A stretch of DNA of 64,000 nucleotides, taken from NCBI GenBank assembly GCA_965267435.1, contig OZ253960.1, forward strand, positions 186,001 through 250,000, read 5' to 3'. Source of the DNA: JAWPMT01 sp965267435. GTDB lineage: Bacteria; Bacteroidota; Bacteroidia; Cytophagales; Cyclobacteriaceae. The notes under the pieces were generated by a model. It was given only the letters and a program-made list of their open reading frames with translations, made no database searches and was not told the DNA's origin. The position numbers were made by a program, and so were the translations under genes. Each line of letters starts with the position of its first letter. Positions within the stretch are counted from its first letter, which is position 1. Positions 39,683 to 48,414 of the stretch are shown in pieces.

Positions 39683-41698
39683 ATGGATGCTACCATCGAT
39701 ATGACATTTCAGGAGGAAATATTGCAGGGGATCCCTGCCACCCTGCCACCCAAAAAGGACCCGCAATCGACCGCTAACCGGGCTCCGGTACGAAAAGACA
39801 TTCTTAGTCGTGAAGAGAAGCAGCTGGCAGTAAGAAATGCCTTACGTTACTTTCCGAAGGAATGGCACGAAGAGCTCGCCATGGAGTTTGCCGAGGAATT
39901 GTCCTCCTACGGGCGTATCTACATGCACCGATTCAAGCCCGACCATCCGCTGAAGGCGAGACCGATTGGGGAATACCCTGCTCGCTCCCGGCAAGCCGCA
40001 GCCATCATGGTGATGATACAGAACAACCTCGACCCCGCGGTCGCGCAGCATCCTGAGGAGTTGATCACCTATGGGGGGAATGGCGCGGTCTTCCAAAACT
40101 GGGCGCAATATCGTTTGACGATGAAGTACCTCGCTGAGATGATGGACCACCACACGCTCCACATGTACTCGGGGCATCCGATGGGGCTGTTTCCATCAGG
40201 TCCCGAGGCACCAAGAGTGGTGATCACCAATGGCATGATGATCCCCAACTATTCTAAGCAGGATGACTGGGAGCGCTACAATGCCTTGGGTGTCACACAA
40301 TATGGGCAGATGACCGCGGGCTCATTCATGTACATCGGACCACAGGGTATCGTACATGGTACCACGATCACTGTCATGAATGCGTTCCGAAAGATCCTTG
40401 CAGTGGAGGAGAACAATGCAGGCAAGATCTTCCTCACGGCCGGACTCGGAGGCATGAGTGGGGCGCAGCCGAAAGCCGGTAACATTGCGGGATGCGTCAC
40501 GGTGTGCGCGGAGGTGAACCCGGCAGCTGCGAGGAAGCGATTTGAGCAAGGCTGGGTGGACCTGTTGATCGAGGAAATAGATGACTTGGTCACTCGGGTG
40601 AAGGAAGCTCAGTCCAATTCTGAGGTTGTATCCATCGCATTTATTGGCAACGTGGTCGATGTGTGGGAGCGATTCGCGGAAGAGGATGTATTTATCCATG
40701 TGGGTTCAGATCAGACCTCGTTGCACAACCCGTGGGCGGGAGGGTACTATCCCGTAGGCATCTCCTTCGAGGAGTCCAACCGAATGATGGCGGAAGAGCC
40801 CGATAAGTTTAGAGTAGAAGTGCAACGCTCTCTCCGTAGGCACGCTGCTGCGGTTAACCAGCATGCTGACAGGGGTACTTATTTCTTTGACTATGGCAAT
40901 GCGTTTCTATTGGAATGCTCACGCGCGGGAGCGGAAATCATGGATGCTGACGGAAAGGACTTTCGATACCCTTCTTATGTTCAGGACATATTGGGCCCGA
41001 TGTGCTTCGACTATGGTTTTGGACCGTTCAGATGGGTTTGTACATCTGGCAAACCAGAAGACCTTGACCGTACCGATGAAATAGCCATGGAGGTCCTCGA
41101 AGAGGTTATCACAGAGTCGCCCCCAGAGATACAGCAGCAGATGCAAGACAATGTGAAGTGGATTCGCGATGCCCGGCAAAATAAGTTGGTCGTGGGATCG
41201 CAAGCGCGTATTCTCTACGCCGATGCTGAAGGGAGGGCGAAGATCGCCACCGCTTTCAATAATGCCATTGCCTCGGGAGAGGTTGGTCCTGTCGTTCTGG
41301 GCCGGGATCACCACGATGTAAGTGGAACCGACTCGCCATACAGAGAGACATCAAATATCTACGACGGCAGCAGATACACCGCTGATATGGCTATCCACAA
41401 TGTCATTGGTGACAGTTTCCGCGGCGCCACCTGGGTTTCCATTCACAATGGCGGAGGTGTCGGATGGGGAGAAGTCATCAATGGAGGATTTGGTATGGTG
41501 CTGGATGGTACACCAGAAGCGGAAGCACGCTTGAAGCGCATGTTGTTTTTCGATGTCAACAATGGGATTGCCCGACGAAGCTGGGCCAGGAACGAGGGTG
41601 CCCGATTTGCTGTAGAGCGCGAAATGGCACGAACGCCGGAGTTGCAAGTAATGGTGCCCAACCTCGTAGACGACAAATTAATCAACAACTTATTCTGA
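39683..41698 (+). CDS. hutU: Urocanate hydratase
   Basis: The protein has 671 residues from ATG 39683; the frame is open 17 codons further upstream from a GTG but that part lacks family features. Urocanase motifs: ITYGGNGAVFQNW, MYSGHPMGLFPS, TAGSFMYIGPQGIVHGTT (~225-245), GMSGAQPKA (NAD-binding GAMxGAQ-like), and GRDHHDVSGTDSPYRETSN. It turns urocanate to imidazolonepropionate using NAD as a tightly bound electrophile. The Bacteroidota type is longer than the ~550-residue proteobacterial form. It is first in hutU-hutI-hutG; hutH is not in the window. Confidence 0.93.
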   Translation: MDATIDMTFQEEILQGIPATLPPKKDPQSTANRAPVRKDILSREEKQLAVRNALRYFPKEWHEELAMEFAEELSSYGRIYMHRFKPDHPLKARPIGEYPARSRQAAAIMVMIQNNLDPAVAQHPEELITYGGNGAVFQNWAQYRLTMKYLAEMMDHHTLHMYSGHPMGLFPSGPEAPRVVITNGMMIPNYSKQDDWERYNALGVTQYGQMTAGSFMYIGPQGIVHGTTITVMNAFRKILAVEENNAGKIFLTAGLGGMSGAQPKAGNIAGCVTVCAEVNPAAARKRFEQGWVDLLIEEIDDLVTRVKEAQSNSEVVSIAFIGNVVDVWERFAEEDVFIHVGSDQTSLHNPWAGGYYPVGISFEESNRMMAEEPDKFRVEVQRSLRRHAAAVNQHADRGTYFFDYGNAFLLECSRAGAEIMDADGKDFRYPSYVQDILGPMCFDYGFGPFRWVCTSGKPEDLDRTDEIAMEVLEEVITESPPEIQQQMQDNVKWIRDARQNKLVVGSQARILYADAEGRAKIATAFNNAIASGEVGPVVLGRDHHDVSGTDSPYRETSNIYDGSRYTADMAIHNVIGDSFRGATWVSIHNGGGVGWGEVINGGFGMVLDGTPEAEARLKRMLFFDVNNGIARRSWARNEGARFAVEREMARTPELQVMVPNLVDDKLINNLF

Positions 41699-41703
41699 GA
41701 GGC

Positions 41704-42942
41704 TTGCGAATACTTTTTAAGCACATCGATGGGCTCTTGCAGGTCAGGAAGCCAGACATCCGCTTGGTGGCAGGGGCGGACATGAAGGAGCTGCCCTCCG
41801 TCAGAGGAGCTTATCTGGTCATTGAGAATCAACGAATCGCTGGTTTTGGTGAGATGAGCGATTGCCCGGAGGCTGGCGACTTTGATGACGTCATAGATGC
41901 CTCGGGGAGACTGGTCTTGCCCTGCTGGTGCGACTCTCATACGCACCTTGTCTATGCAGCCAGTAGAGAAGGGGAGTTTGTGGACAGGATCAAGGGCCTC
42001 AGCTATCAACAGATCGCAGAAAAGGGGGGCGGCATCCTCAATTCCGCGCAAAAGCTCCAAACCGTTTCTGAGGAGGAGCTGTTCGAGCAGAGCCTGCCAA
42101 GATTACATGAGGTGATGCAGCTAGGCACCGGAGCCATCGAGATCAAATCGGGTTACGGTTTGACCGTTGAGGGCGAGCTCAAGATGCTACGGGTGATCAA
42201 GCGACTAGCTGAAGCGAGCGACATCCCCATCAAAGCCACATTCCTCGGGGCGCATGCTATCCCCAAACGACATGCAGGCGACGCTCGGGCTTATCTGCAA
42301 GAGCTAATTCAAGAAGCGCTACCAATCATCGCTTCAGAGCGACTAGCTGAATACGTGGACATTTTCTGCGAGGAGGGCTACTTTTCTGTGGAGGATACGG
42401 ACTATTTATTGGAGAAGTCCTCGGAATATGGCCTGACGCCCAAGATCCATGTCAACCAATTCACAGCATTGGGTGGTGTAGAAGCCGGCGTGCGGCACAA
42501 TGCCCTGTCCGTTGACCACCTGGAGGTGCTGAGAGAGGAAGACATTGCCAGTCTTCGTGGGTCATCGACCATGCCGGTGGCCCTACCGGGGTGCTCTTTT
42601 TTTCTCAGCATACCCTACACACCGGCTCGAGCGTTGATGGAAGCAGGTCTGCCAGTGGCGCTGGCGACTGATTTCAATCCGGGCTCGGCACCTTCTGGTA
42701 ACATGAATTTCGTTGTGTCCACGGCATGTATCAAGATGCAAATGACCCCCGAGGAGGCGGTCAACGCAGCCACGATCAACGGGGCCTACGCGATGGGATT
42801 GGAGAAGGAGGTGGGAAGCATCACCGTGGGTAAGCGGGCCAATGTTTTGTTGACCAAACCTGTACCCTCCACCGCTTATCTGCCGTATGCCTTTGGTGCC
42901 AACTTGATTGAGCGTGTCTGGATCAACGGGAAGGAAATATGA
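41704..42942 (+). CDS. hutI: Imidazolonepropionase
   Basis: The protein has 412 residues from TTG 41704, five bases after the hutU stop. The longer frame to 41464 overlaps hutU and is not credible. Amidohydrolase signs are WCDSHTHLVYAASREGEF (metal-binding HxH), KSGYGLTVEGELKMLRVIKRL, GAHAIPKRH, HVNQFTALGGVEAGV (metal His), SVDHLEVL and VALATDFNPGSAPSGN (metal Asp). It hydrolyses 4-imidazolone-5-propanoate to N-formimidoylglutamate. Its stop overlaps the hutG ATG by four bases. Confidence 0.92.
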   Translation: MRILFKHIDGLLQVRKPDIRLVAGADMKELPSVRGAYLVIENQRIAGFGEMSDCPEAGDFDDVIDASGRLVLPCWCDSHTHLVYAASREGEFVDRIKGLSYQQIAEKGGGILNSAQKLQTVSEEELFEQSLPRLHEVMQLGTGAIEIKSGYGLTVEGELKMLRVIKRLAEASDIPIKATFLGAHAIPKRHAGDARAYLQELIQEALPIIASERLAEYVDIFCEEGYFSVEDTDYLLEKSSEYGLTPKIHVNQFTALGGVEAGVRHNALSVDHLEVLREEDIASLRGSSTMPVALPGCSFFLSIPYTPARALMEAGLPVALATDFNPGSAPSGNMNFVVSTACIKMQMTPEEAVNAATINGAYAMGLEKEVGSITVGKRANVLLTKPVPSTAYLPYAFGANLIERVWINGKEI

Positions 42943-43913
42943 TGGATATAGAAAAAGCGGACCCCCACTTCTATCAACCTCCACGGGAGGAGCTGTGGCA
43001 AGGCCGTCCGGCAGCGCCTGAGCTGGGTGTACAGTTTTGGTACCAACGCACGAAGCGTCAGCATGTGGACGATTACTTTGGCGATAGCTCAAACAAGGCC
43101 GATGTCGCTATCATTGGGCTTGCCTGCGATGAGGGCGTTCGCCGCAATCTGGGACGTGTCGGGGCAGCGCTTGCGCCAGCCAAGATCCGCCAGTTGCTCG
43201 CACCCATAGCATGTCATACGGACCAGCGCATTGTCGATCTTGGAGATGTCAGGTGCTACCGTGGAGATCTGGAGACTGCTCATGAGTGGTTTACAGACTT
43301 CACGGCCCGATTGGTGAGCGACGGCTCCTTCACAGTAGGTATTGGAGGAGGCCATGACCTGTCATACGCTCATTTTTGTGGCATCACCCGGGGCTTGGGA
43401 TCGGCGTCCAAAACCCTGATCATCAACCTCGATGCGCATTTGGATCTCCGACCCTTGAAGAAGTACCGAAACTCCGGCACACCCTTCAATCAGATCCTCA
43501 CGGAGTTTGGCTCCCAGGTCACGTATTTGGTCCTCGGCGTGCAGCAAGCGAGCAACAGTCCACGCTTGTTTGGCCTGGCCAAAGATTTCGACGTCAACTA
43601 CCTGGATCACATGGACTACACATTGCCGAAGTGGGAGATCGTCGCGGAGTGGCTGCAGCCATTCCTGGAAACGCACGACCATGTGTACCTCACGGTTGAC
43701 ATGGACGGGTTTGCGTCGCCATTTGCTCCGGGCGTGAGTGCTCCATCACCTATGGGGTTTGAACCACACATCGTCTTGGAGACCCTCAGGTTGGTCAAGT
43801 CCAGCGGTAAGCTCGTCGCTTTTGATGTGGTGGAGACCAATCCAAACTACGATATAGACAACCATACTTCGAGGCTCGCGGCACGAGTGATCGACTGGAT
43901 TGTGCGACACTAG
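42939..43913 (+). CDS. hutG: Formimidoylglutamase (arginase family)
   Basis: The protein has 324 residues. Binuclear manganese motifs of the ureohydrolase family are visible: GIGGGHDLSYAHF (His), NLDAHLDLRPL (DxHxD) and TVDMDGFASPFAPGVSAPSP (DxD). It cleaves N-formimidoylglutamate to glutamate and formamide. Located directly after hutI, it fits the last step of histidine degradation better than agmatinase or arginase. An ATG one codon later is the alternative start. Confidence 0.9.
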   Translation: MMDIEKADPHFYQPPREELWQGRPAAPELGVQFWYQRTKRQHVDDYFGDSSNKADVAIIGLACDEGVRRNLGRVGAALAPAKIRQLLAPIACHTDQRIVDLGDVRCYRGDLETAHEWFTDFTARLVSDGSFTVGIGGGHDLSYAHFCGITRGLGSASKTLIINLDAHLDLRPLKKYRNSGTPFNQILTEFGSQVTYLVLGVQQASNSPRLFGLAKDFDVNYLDHMDYTLPKWEIVAEWLQPFLETHDHVYLTVDMDGFASPFAPGVSAPSPMGFEPHIVLETLRLVKSSGKLVAFDVVETNPNYDIDNHTSRLAARVIDWIVRH

Positions 43914-43933
43914 GTCGCTGTTACTCAAAGTGA

Positions 43934-44776
43934 CTAAGCTTTCTGGAGTTCAAATACCGTAATCTCTGGTCGTACATTGAAGCGAACTTGCCAGAGATGG
44001 CCAAGGGCTCGATTGATATACAGTGTACGTCCGTCGCCTAGATCAATTTCGCCAGAGGTGTATCGGCGATTCTCGACAGGGAGCAAAGGAGGCGGTAGGA
44101 AAGGCGCCTTGCACTGTCCGCCGTGTGTGTGACCTGACAGTATCCATCCCTGATAATCTCCCCAGACGTCCAGATCACAAACATCTGGGTTGTGGCACAG
44201 GGTGATGTTGGCTTCATGAGGGCCATGTTTTTTCAAGATGCGCTGGGGATCGAAATTAAGCGCCCAATAATCGTCCAGGCCAATGATGTTGAGCCCGTGA
44301 AGGGACCGCGATTCATTCCTGAGGATCTGTATTCCGGCACGCTCCATGAGGCCAGTTATCTTACTCGCTACCTCGGCTTGCGCCCAGTTGTATCCATAGT
44401 CGTGATTCCCAAGAATCCCAAGTGTTCCCATTTGCCCTTTCACTGAGTATTCCAGTACCTCCTGCAATTGTTCAAATTGCTTTTGGTTTTCATAGCTCAC
44501 GTAGTCCCCGGTGTACACGACCAGGTCCGGCTCCAGTTGCTGGGCCTTCTGAAAGGAGTCGATGATGAACTGATAATCAAATCGATTGCCCACGTGTACG
44601 TCGCTGATTTGCATTAGCCTCTTGCCTTCAAGCGATGGAGGAAGGTATTTGACTGGCATTGGTCGGTGGACGATCTCCAGCCAAAAGGGCTCAATTTGCC
44701 ATGTGTAAAGTCCCGCGATTGTGGCCGTGCCTGTGACACCGAGGAAGCTGTTATGGAGGAATTTACGCCTGTCCAT
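43934..44776 (-). CDS. Exported metallophosphoesterase
   Basis: The protein has 280 residues. MDRRKFLHNSFLGVTGTATI is a twin-arginine-like signal. The calcineurin-like domain is at ~48-275: SDVHVGNRFD, VVYTGDY, LGILGNHDYG, ITLCHNPDVCD, and ILSGHTHGGQ, so all five metal-binding blocks are kept. It is related to the YkuE-type group. Phosphatase or phospholipid phosphodiesterase activity in the periplasm is likely; the substrate is unknown. It is convergent with hutG. Confidence 0.87.
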   Translation of the reverse strand: MDRRKFLHNSFLGVTGTATIAGLYTWQIEPFWLEIVHRPMPVKYLPPSLEGKRLMQISDVHVGNRFDYQFIIDSFQKAQQLEPDLVVYTGDYVSYENQKQFEQLQEVLEYSVKGQMGTLGILGNHDYGYNWAQAEVASKITGLMERAGIQILRNESRSLHGLNIIGLDDYWALNFDPQRILKKHGPHEANITLCHNPDVCDLDVWGDYQGWILSGHTHGGQCKAPFLPPPLLPVENRRYTSGEIDLGDGRTLYINRALGHLWQVRFNVRPEITVFELQKA

Positions 44777-45047
44777 AGGAGTGGTGAATTTTGAGTTAGA
44801 TGACCTGTTACTAGAAGCAACGCAAAGGCTCTTGAGATTATTGGGTCCGGTCCCTATTCAAATTGATGCTGAAGATTTTGAGGCCTGCTTGCTTTTGGCC
44901 TTTCAGGGACTCCAATGTGGGATATAATGGGACCTTGGAAGGACGCACCTTGATAGAACTCATCAAATAAGGCTACAGACTGAAAGGAAATTTCATCGAA
45001 GCCAGTATTCTTTTGAAATACATTATTCTATCAAACAAACTACAGAG

Positions 45048-45254
45048 ATGACAGAACTTTCAATTCAGAAAATGGAGACGATTAGCGGTGGTAGCCGCCA
45101 GTCACAATGCTTGCTTGCAGTCGGTTTGGGTGTCGCGGGTGTTTTTGGTCTAGGTATTGGTATCGTTTTCCCCCCAGTTGGTGCAGCAATCGGGTTGGGC
45201 ATCATGATCGCCGGCTGGGCCGGATACGGCGGGAATCCCAGCTATTGCGACTAG
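45048..45254 (+). CDS. Double-glycine-leader peptide (bacteriocin-like)
   Basis: A 68-residue ORF. Residues 1-15 (MTELSIQKMETISGG) form a double-glycine leader with the typical LS...E.I.GG pattern. Cleavage after G15 would release a 53-residue mature peptide that is almost entirely hydrophobic, Gly/Ala/Val/Ile-rich, with repeated small-residue spacing of the GxxxG type, and with a Cys near each end (C21 and C67). Such precursors are exported by C39-peptidase ABC transporters and include class II bacteriocins. No exporter or immunity gene is next to it. A strong terminator follows directly. No protein family is claimed beyond this. Confidence 0.7.
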   Translation: MTELSIQKMETISGGSRQSQCLLAVGLGVAGVFGLGIGIVFPPVGAAIGLGIMIAGWAGYGGNPSYCD

Positions 45255-45262
45255 TGAATGGG

Positions 45263-45311
45263 GTGATGGGAGGAGAGCGGACAATCACACTCCTCCCTCC
45301 ACCTTTTTTTG
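45263..45311 (+). terminator. Strong terminator after the GG-leader peptide gene
   Basis: GGGAGGAG (45269-45276) pairs with CTCCTCCC (45291-45298). GGTG (45263-45266) pairs with CACC (45301-45304) beyond a two-base internal loop. Seven T follow at 45305-45311. It isolates the peptide gene from ttcA. Confidence 0.85.
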
Positions 45312-45456
45312 CAACCTCCCAATGAGCCGGATGCTATCAGTCTTGTAGCAAGATTTCGGCCAGACAGCCAAGGGGACAGGACGCTATTTCCTTCCCCCCG
45401 AAGCCATAGCCATCCTTTGGCTTTATAACTCAGCAAAATCTCCGACCTTTGCATCC

Positions 45457-46260
45457 ATGACCGTTTCCGAGGTAGAAGCAGAGGACAAAAAACTCGTCAA
45501 GACCCTTCGTAAGAATGTGTGGGATGCACAAAATGACTATGGCCTGATAGAGCCGGGTGACCGTATTATGGTCTGCTTGTCCGGTGGTAAGGACAGCTAT
45601 ACCATGCTTGACATGATGCTCCACATCCAGCAAGTACGGGGTCATGACTTCGAGATCCTGGCAGTCAACCTCGATCAGAAACAGCCCGGATTCCCTGAGG
45701 AAGTGTTACCCAACTACCTTGAGTCGCTAGGGGTACCTTTTCAGATCCTTGAGCGAGACACCTTCAGCATTGTCGTTGACAAAGTACCAGAGGGCAAGAC
45801 CATGTGCAGCCTCTGTTCAAGGCTGAGGCGTGGCACACTCTACGGTTATGCCAAGGAGAATGGGTTCAACAAACTCGCATTGGGCCACCATAGGGAAGAT
45901 GTACTGGAGACCTTCATGATGAACCTGTTCTTCAACGGCAAGCTCGAGGCCATGCCCGCCATCTACCAAACAGATGACGAGGAGCATACCGTCATCCGCC
46001 CCTTGGTCAACTGCAAGGAGGAGGACATCGCCAGGTACGCCGCACTTCGTGAGTTTCCGATCATTCCATGCAACCTGTGTGGTTCACAAACGGGCATGCA
46101 GCGCCAGCTGATCAAAGAGATGATGATCACATGGGAGAAAACGTATCCTGACAGGAAGGAGATCATGCTTACGGCTCTGAAGAATGTACATCGGTCGCAT
46201 CTACTCGATCCTGAGGTGTTTGACTTCAAAGATCTGTCGAAAGTGTTGGTAGGGGGGTAA
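45457..46260 (+). CDS. ttcA: tRNA 2-thiocytidine synthetase TtcA
   Basis: The protein has 267 residues. The PP-loop ATP pyrophosphatase motif is LSGGKDSYTML (~41-51). The Fe-S-binding Cys pairs are in CSLC (C117, C120) and CNLC (C205, C208), followed by GSQTGMQRQ. LALGHHREDVLETFMMN is also typical. It uses an iron-sulfur cluster to thiolate C32 of some tRNAs. It stands alone on this strand. Confidence 0.92.
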   Translation: MTVSEVEAEDKKLVKTLRKNVWDAQNDYGLIEPGDRIMVCLSGGKDSYTMLDMMLHIQQVRGHDFEILAVNLDQKQPGFPEEVLPNYLESLGVPFQILERDTFSIVVDKVPEGKTMCSLCSRLRRGTLYGYAKENGFNKLALGHHREDVLETFMMNLFFNGKLEAMPAIYQTDDEEHTVIRPLVNCKEEDIARYAALREFPIIPCNLCGSQTGMQRQLIKEMMITWEKTYPDRKEIMLTALKNVHRSHLLDPEVFDFKDLSKVLVGG

Positions 46261-46445
46261 GATCTCACAGGCCAACCCACGTGCCTTCCACACAAGCCGC
46301 CTCGCGGCCGCTTCAGAACAGCACCCCGCTACCCGACGCACTTGCAGTGCCGTTCTTCAGCCTGGCCTTCTGGCCCCTGAAGAGTTTTTGCAATCCCTTA
46401 TGACGGCTCAACAACAGATAGCGCCACCGTCTCATCGGATTGCGT

Positions 46446-47969
46446 CTAATTGCCACAGGCGGTGAGAAGGGTATTCACGGCGCGGCATTGCAAAGCGTTT
46501 CCCGAAACATGAATGCGTTTATTTTCATCGGCAGTTTCAAGGAATTGGCACACACCCGGCACCTCGCAATAGACCAGGTTTGGATTATCGTGCAGTACTA
46601 GTTGGGTGCCGATGACCGCCTGATCCAGTCCTTCCAGGCTCTCCATAGATGGATTCCTTCGCACCTGTAGGTCGTCGACGTACGTTAGATTCTCGAACCC
46701 CCCAAAGTGCCGGAGGGATTCGTTGTCTTCTATGATCAGGGTATCTATTTGATCCATGGCGGAAGGATCGTCGAAGAAGTATTCAAAGCTGCCATTGTCC
46801 CAGATGCTGAGGTATTTGATCTCCGCAACTGCTTCCATACCGCCAAGCTGCTGCAGTGATTCATTCTTCCAGATTTTCATGCGATCGACAGATGCCAGGC
46901 TTCCAAGTCCAGTCAGGTTGATCAGCTGGTGATTCTGCTGAAGCTCCAATTCAGAAACCGTGGTCAAGGCCTCCAAGCCCTGGAGATCACTTAGGGCATC
47001 ATTGTGGAGAATTTGCAAAAAGGTAACCTCCTGGACATTGTCCAATCCCGATAGACTGACAAGGCCGTCATTGCCACTGAGGCTCAGACTGGTCAGTTGA
47101 GTGATTCCTTCCATTCCTGATAAGTCCACCAAACTGCTGTTGGCGAGGATGCGGAGTACTTCGACTTGGCGCAAGCCGTCAAGGCCCTGCAGATGCCCGA
47201 GCGTATCATTGGCCTCTATCATGATGATCCGGGCCGATGCCAGATTGTCCAGGCCGTCTAAACTTGAAAGCAAGTCATTGTGATAGATCCGCAAGCTAGA
47301 TAGCGTCGAAAGACTCGTCATACCGATCATATCCTGCAGGGACTCATTACGGCCTAGCTCCAATGCGCCGACAGACTCCAATTGCTCTAGTCCCCGGAGG
47401 TTCTCGATGCCCTCATCATATATAAGGAGCCAATTGGCCACAGCTCGGAGGGAGGAAAGGCCAGTGAGCGATTCCAGGTTATTTCCTACGAGCATGAGCG
47501 TTCCAAGAGTCTCTATACTTTCCAGTCCCTCGAGATTGATGATCGATGCGTTACTTATTACTTCCAAAATCTGCAGGTCCTGCAATCCCCGAAGATCTCT
47601 GAGATGCGTTAACCTGTCGTTTGACCAGATTCGCAGCGCATCGATACTAGTCACTTGAGTTAGGCCGGCAAGTGTCGTAAGCTCCGGATTTTCCGTGATG
47701 ACTAGCGTGTCGATCGAAGTGAGTGTCGAGAGTGGTTTGAGATCGGTGATGGGGTCATTTACCGCCTGTGTGCGGATGTGCATCACGCCGACCCGTGAGC
47801 AATGCCCGTACTCCAGGGCATAACCGTTGACGTCCGATTGGCTGGCCAGATCGACTCTATCGGGACAATTTTCCTCCAGATCATCTTGCTGACGGCAGGA
47901 GATCAATAGGGCAATCCCTATGACCAAGAGAGATAGTCTCCACCGATTCGTCGTCGTCCAGTCCATCAT
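46446..47969 (-). CDS. Lipoprotein with about 16 leucine-rich repeats
   Basis: The protein has 507 residues with a lipoprotein signal (lipobox LLISC, Cys25). Residues ~75-480 are repeats of about 24 residues with a pattern like LxGLxxLxxVxxLxIxxNxxL (LAGLTQVTSIDALRIWSN, LDGLDNLASARIIMIEAN, LRGLQDLQILEVISNASI). The L/N-rich turns and 'GL..L..V..L.I..N' spacing resemble the receptor L-domain or bacterial LRR type. The C-terminus has three Cys (EVPGVCQFL, LQCRAVNTLLTACG) that could cap the solenoid by disulfide bonds. A surface-exposed binding protein is likely; the ligand is unknown. ATG one codon later is possible. Confidence 0.75.
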   Translation of the reverse strand: MMDWTTTNRWRLSLLVIGIALLISCRQQDDLEENCPDRVDLASQSDVNGYALEYGHCSRVGVMHIRTQAVNDPITDLKPLSTLTSIDTLVITENPELTTLAGLTQVTSIDALRIWSNDRLTHLRDLRGLQDLQILEVISNASIINLEGLESIETLGTLMLVGNNLESLTGLSSLRAVANWLLIYDEGIENLRGLEQLESVGALELGRNESLQDMIGMTSLSTLSSLRIYHNDLLSSLDGLDNLASARIIMIEANDTLGHLQGLDGLRQVEVLRILANSSLVDLSGMEGITQLTSLSLSGNDGLVSLSGLDNVQEVTFLQILHNDALSDLQGLEALTTVSELELQQNHQLINLTGLGSLASVDRMKIWKNESLQQLGGMEAVAEIKYLSIWDNGSFEYFFDDPSAMDQIDTLIIEDNESLRHFGGFENLTYVDDLQVRRNPSMESLEGLDQAVIGTQLVLHDNPNLVYCEVPGVCQFLETADENKRIHVSGNALQCRAVNTLLTACGN

Positions 47970-48073
47970 AGCTTAGGGCGGCCTTGAGGACATTCAAGTT
48001 AAATGTTTTGCTCGTCACTCGAGAGTGCAGATCGTGACTAATTTCTTTGCCCTTGCTGTTGTTTTTTAGGCCA

Positions 48074-48095
48074 TTGTTGGTGTTTTCACCAACAA
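48074..48095. repeat. TTGTTGGTG-TTTT-CACCAACAA hairpin
   Basis: A perfect nine-pair stem with a four-base loop. The central TTGGTG/CACCAA stem matches the hairpin at 6036-6060. It lies between the LRR lipoprotein start and the hypC end, with no T tract downstream on the relevant strand. Confidence 0.5.
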
Positions 48096-48158
48096 GCCAT
48101 GCCTGGAGAATGCTCTCGGGTACAAACACAGACGAAGAACAAGTCCGGCACCGTGGAA

Positions 48159-48413
48159 TCAAGAATCGCTCTCTAGCTCATCCGTCTCGCCCAACTTTTC
48201 AAGGAGCTCAAACGTTTTTTTTGCCTCCTGCTCATCGATGATGCTGATCGCCACGCCCACATGGACGAGCACGTAATCATTGACTTGCACTTCCGGGACC
48301 ATGAACAAGTTGACATCCTTTCTCACCTCTCCAAAGGCTACCAGTCCGGTGCGGAACGTATCGTCAAGATCTCCGGTGATCTTCTCTACTTTTCCAGGGA
48401 TTGCCAGGCACAT
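48159..48413 (-). CDS. hypC: Hydrogenase maturation factor HypC
   Basis: The protein has 84 residues from the ATG that gives MCLAIPGKV. The frame extends seven codons upstream, but HypC needs Cys at position 2 after the initiator Met, so 48413 is chosen. It carries the family pattern C2 with IPGKV, and the body GEVRKDVNLFMVPEVQVNDYVLVHVGVAI. HypC binds HypD and carries the Fe(CN)2CO group to the large-subunit precursor. It starts one base after the hypB stop. Confidence 0.92.
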   Translation of the reverse strand: MCLAIPGKVEKITGDLDDTFRTGLVAFGEVRKDVNLFMVPEVQVNDYVLVHVGVAISIIDEQEAKKTFELLEKLGETDELESDS

Positions 48414-48414
48414 T

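Noticed and set aside
41464..41703. Long N-terminal extension of hutI
   Set aside because: It overlaps hutU in another frame and shows no amidohydrolase features.
44721..44927. 68-codon ORF over the metallophosphoesterase start
   Set aside because: It is antisense to the signal-peptide region of a real gene and lacks promoter or family signs.
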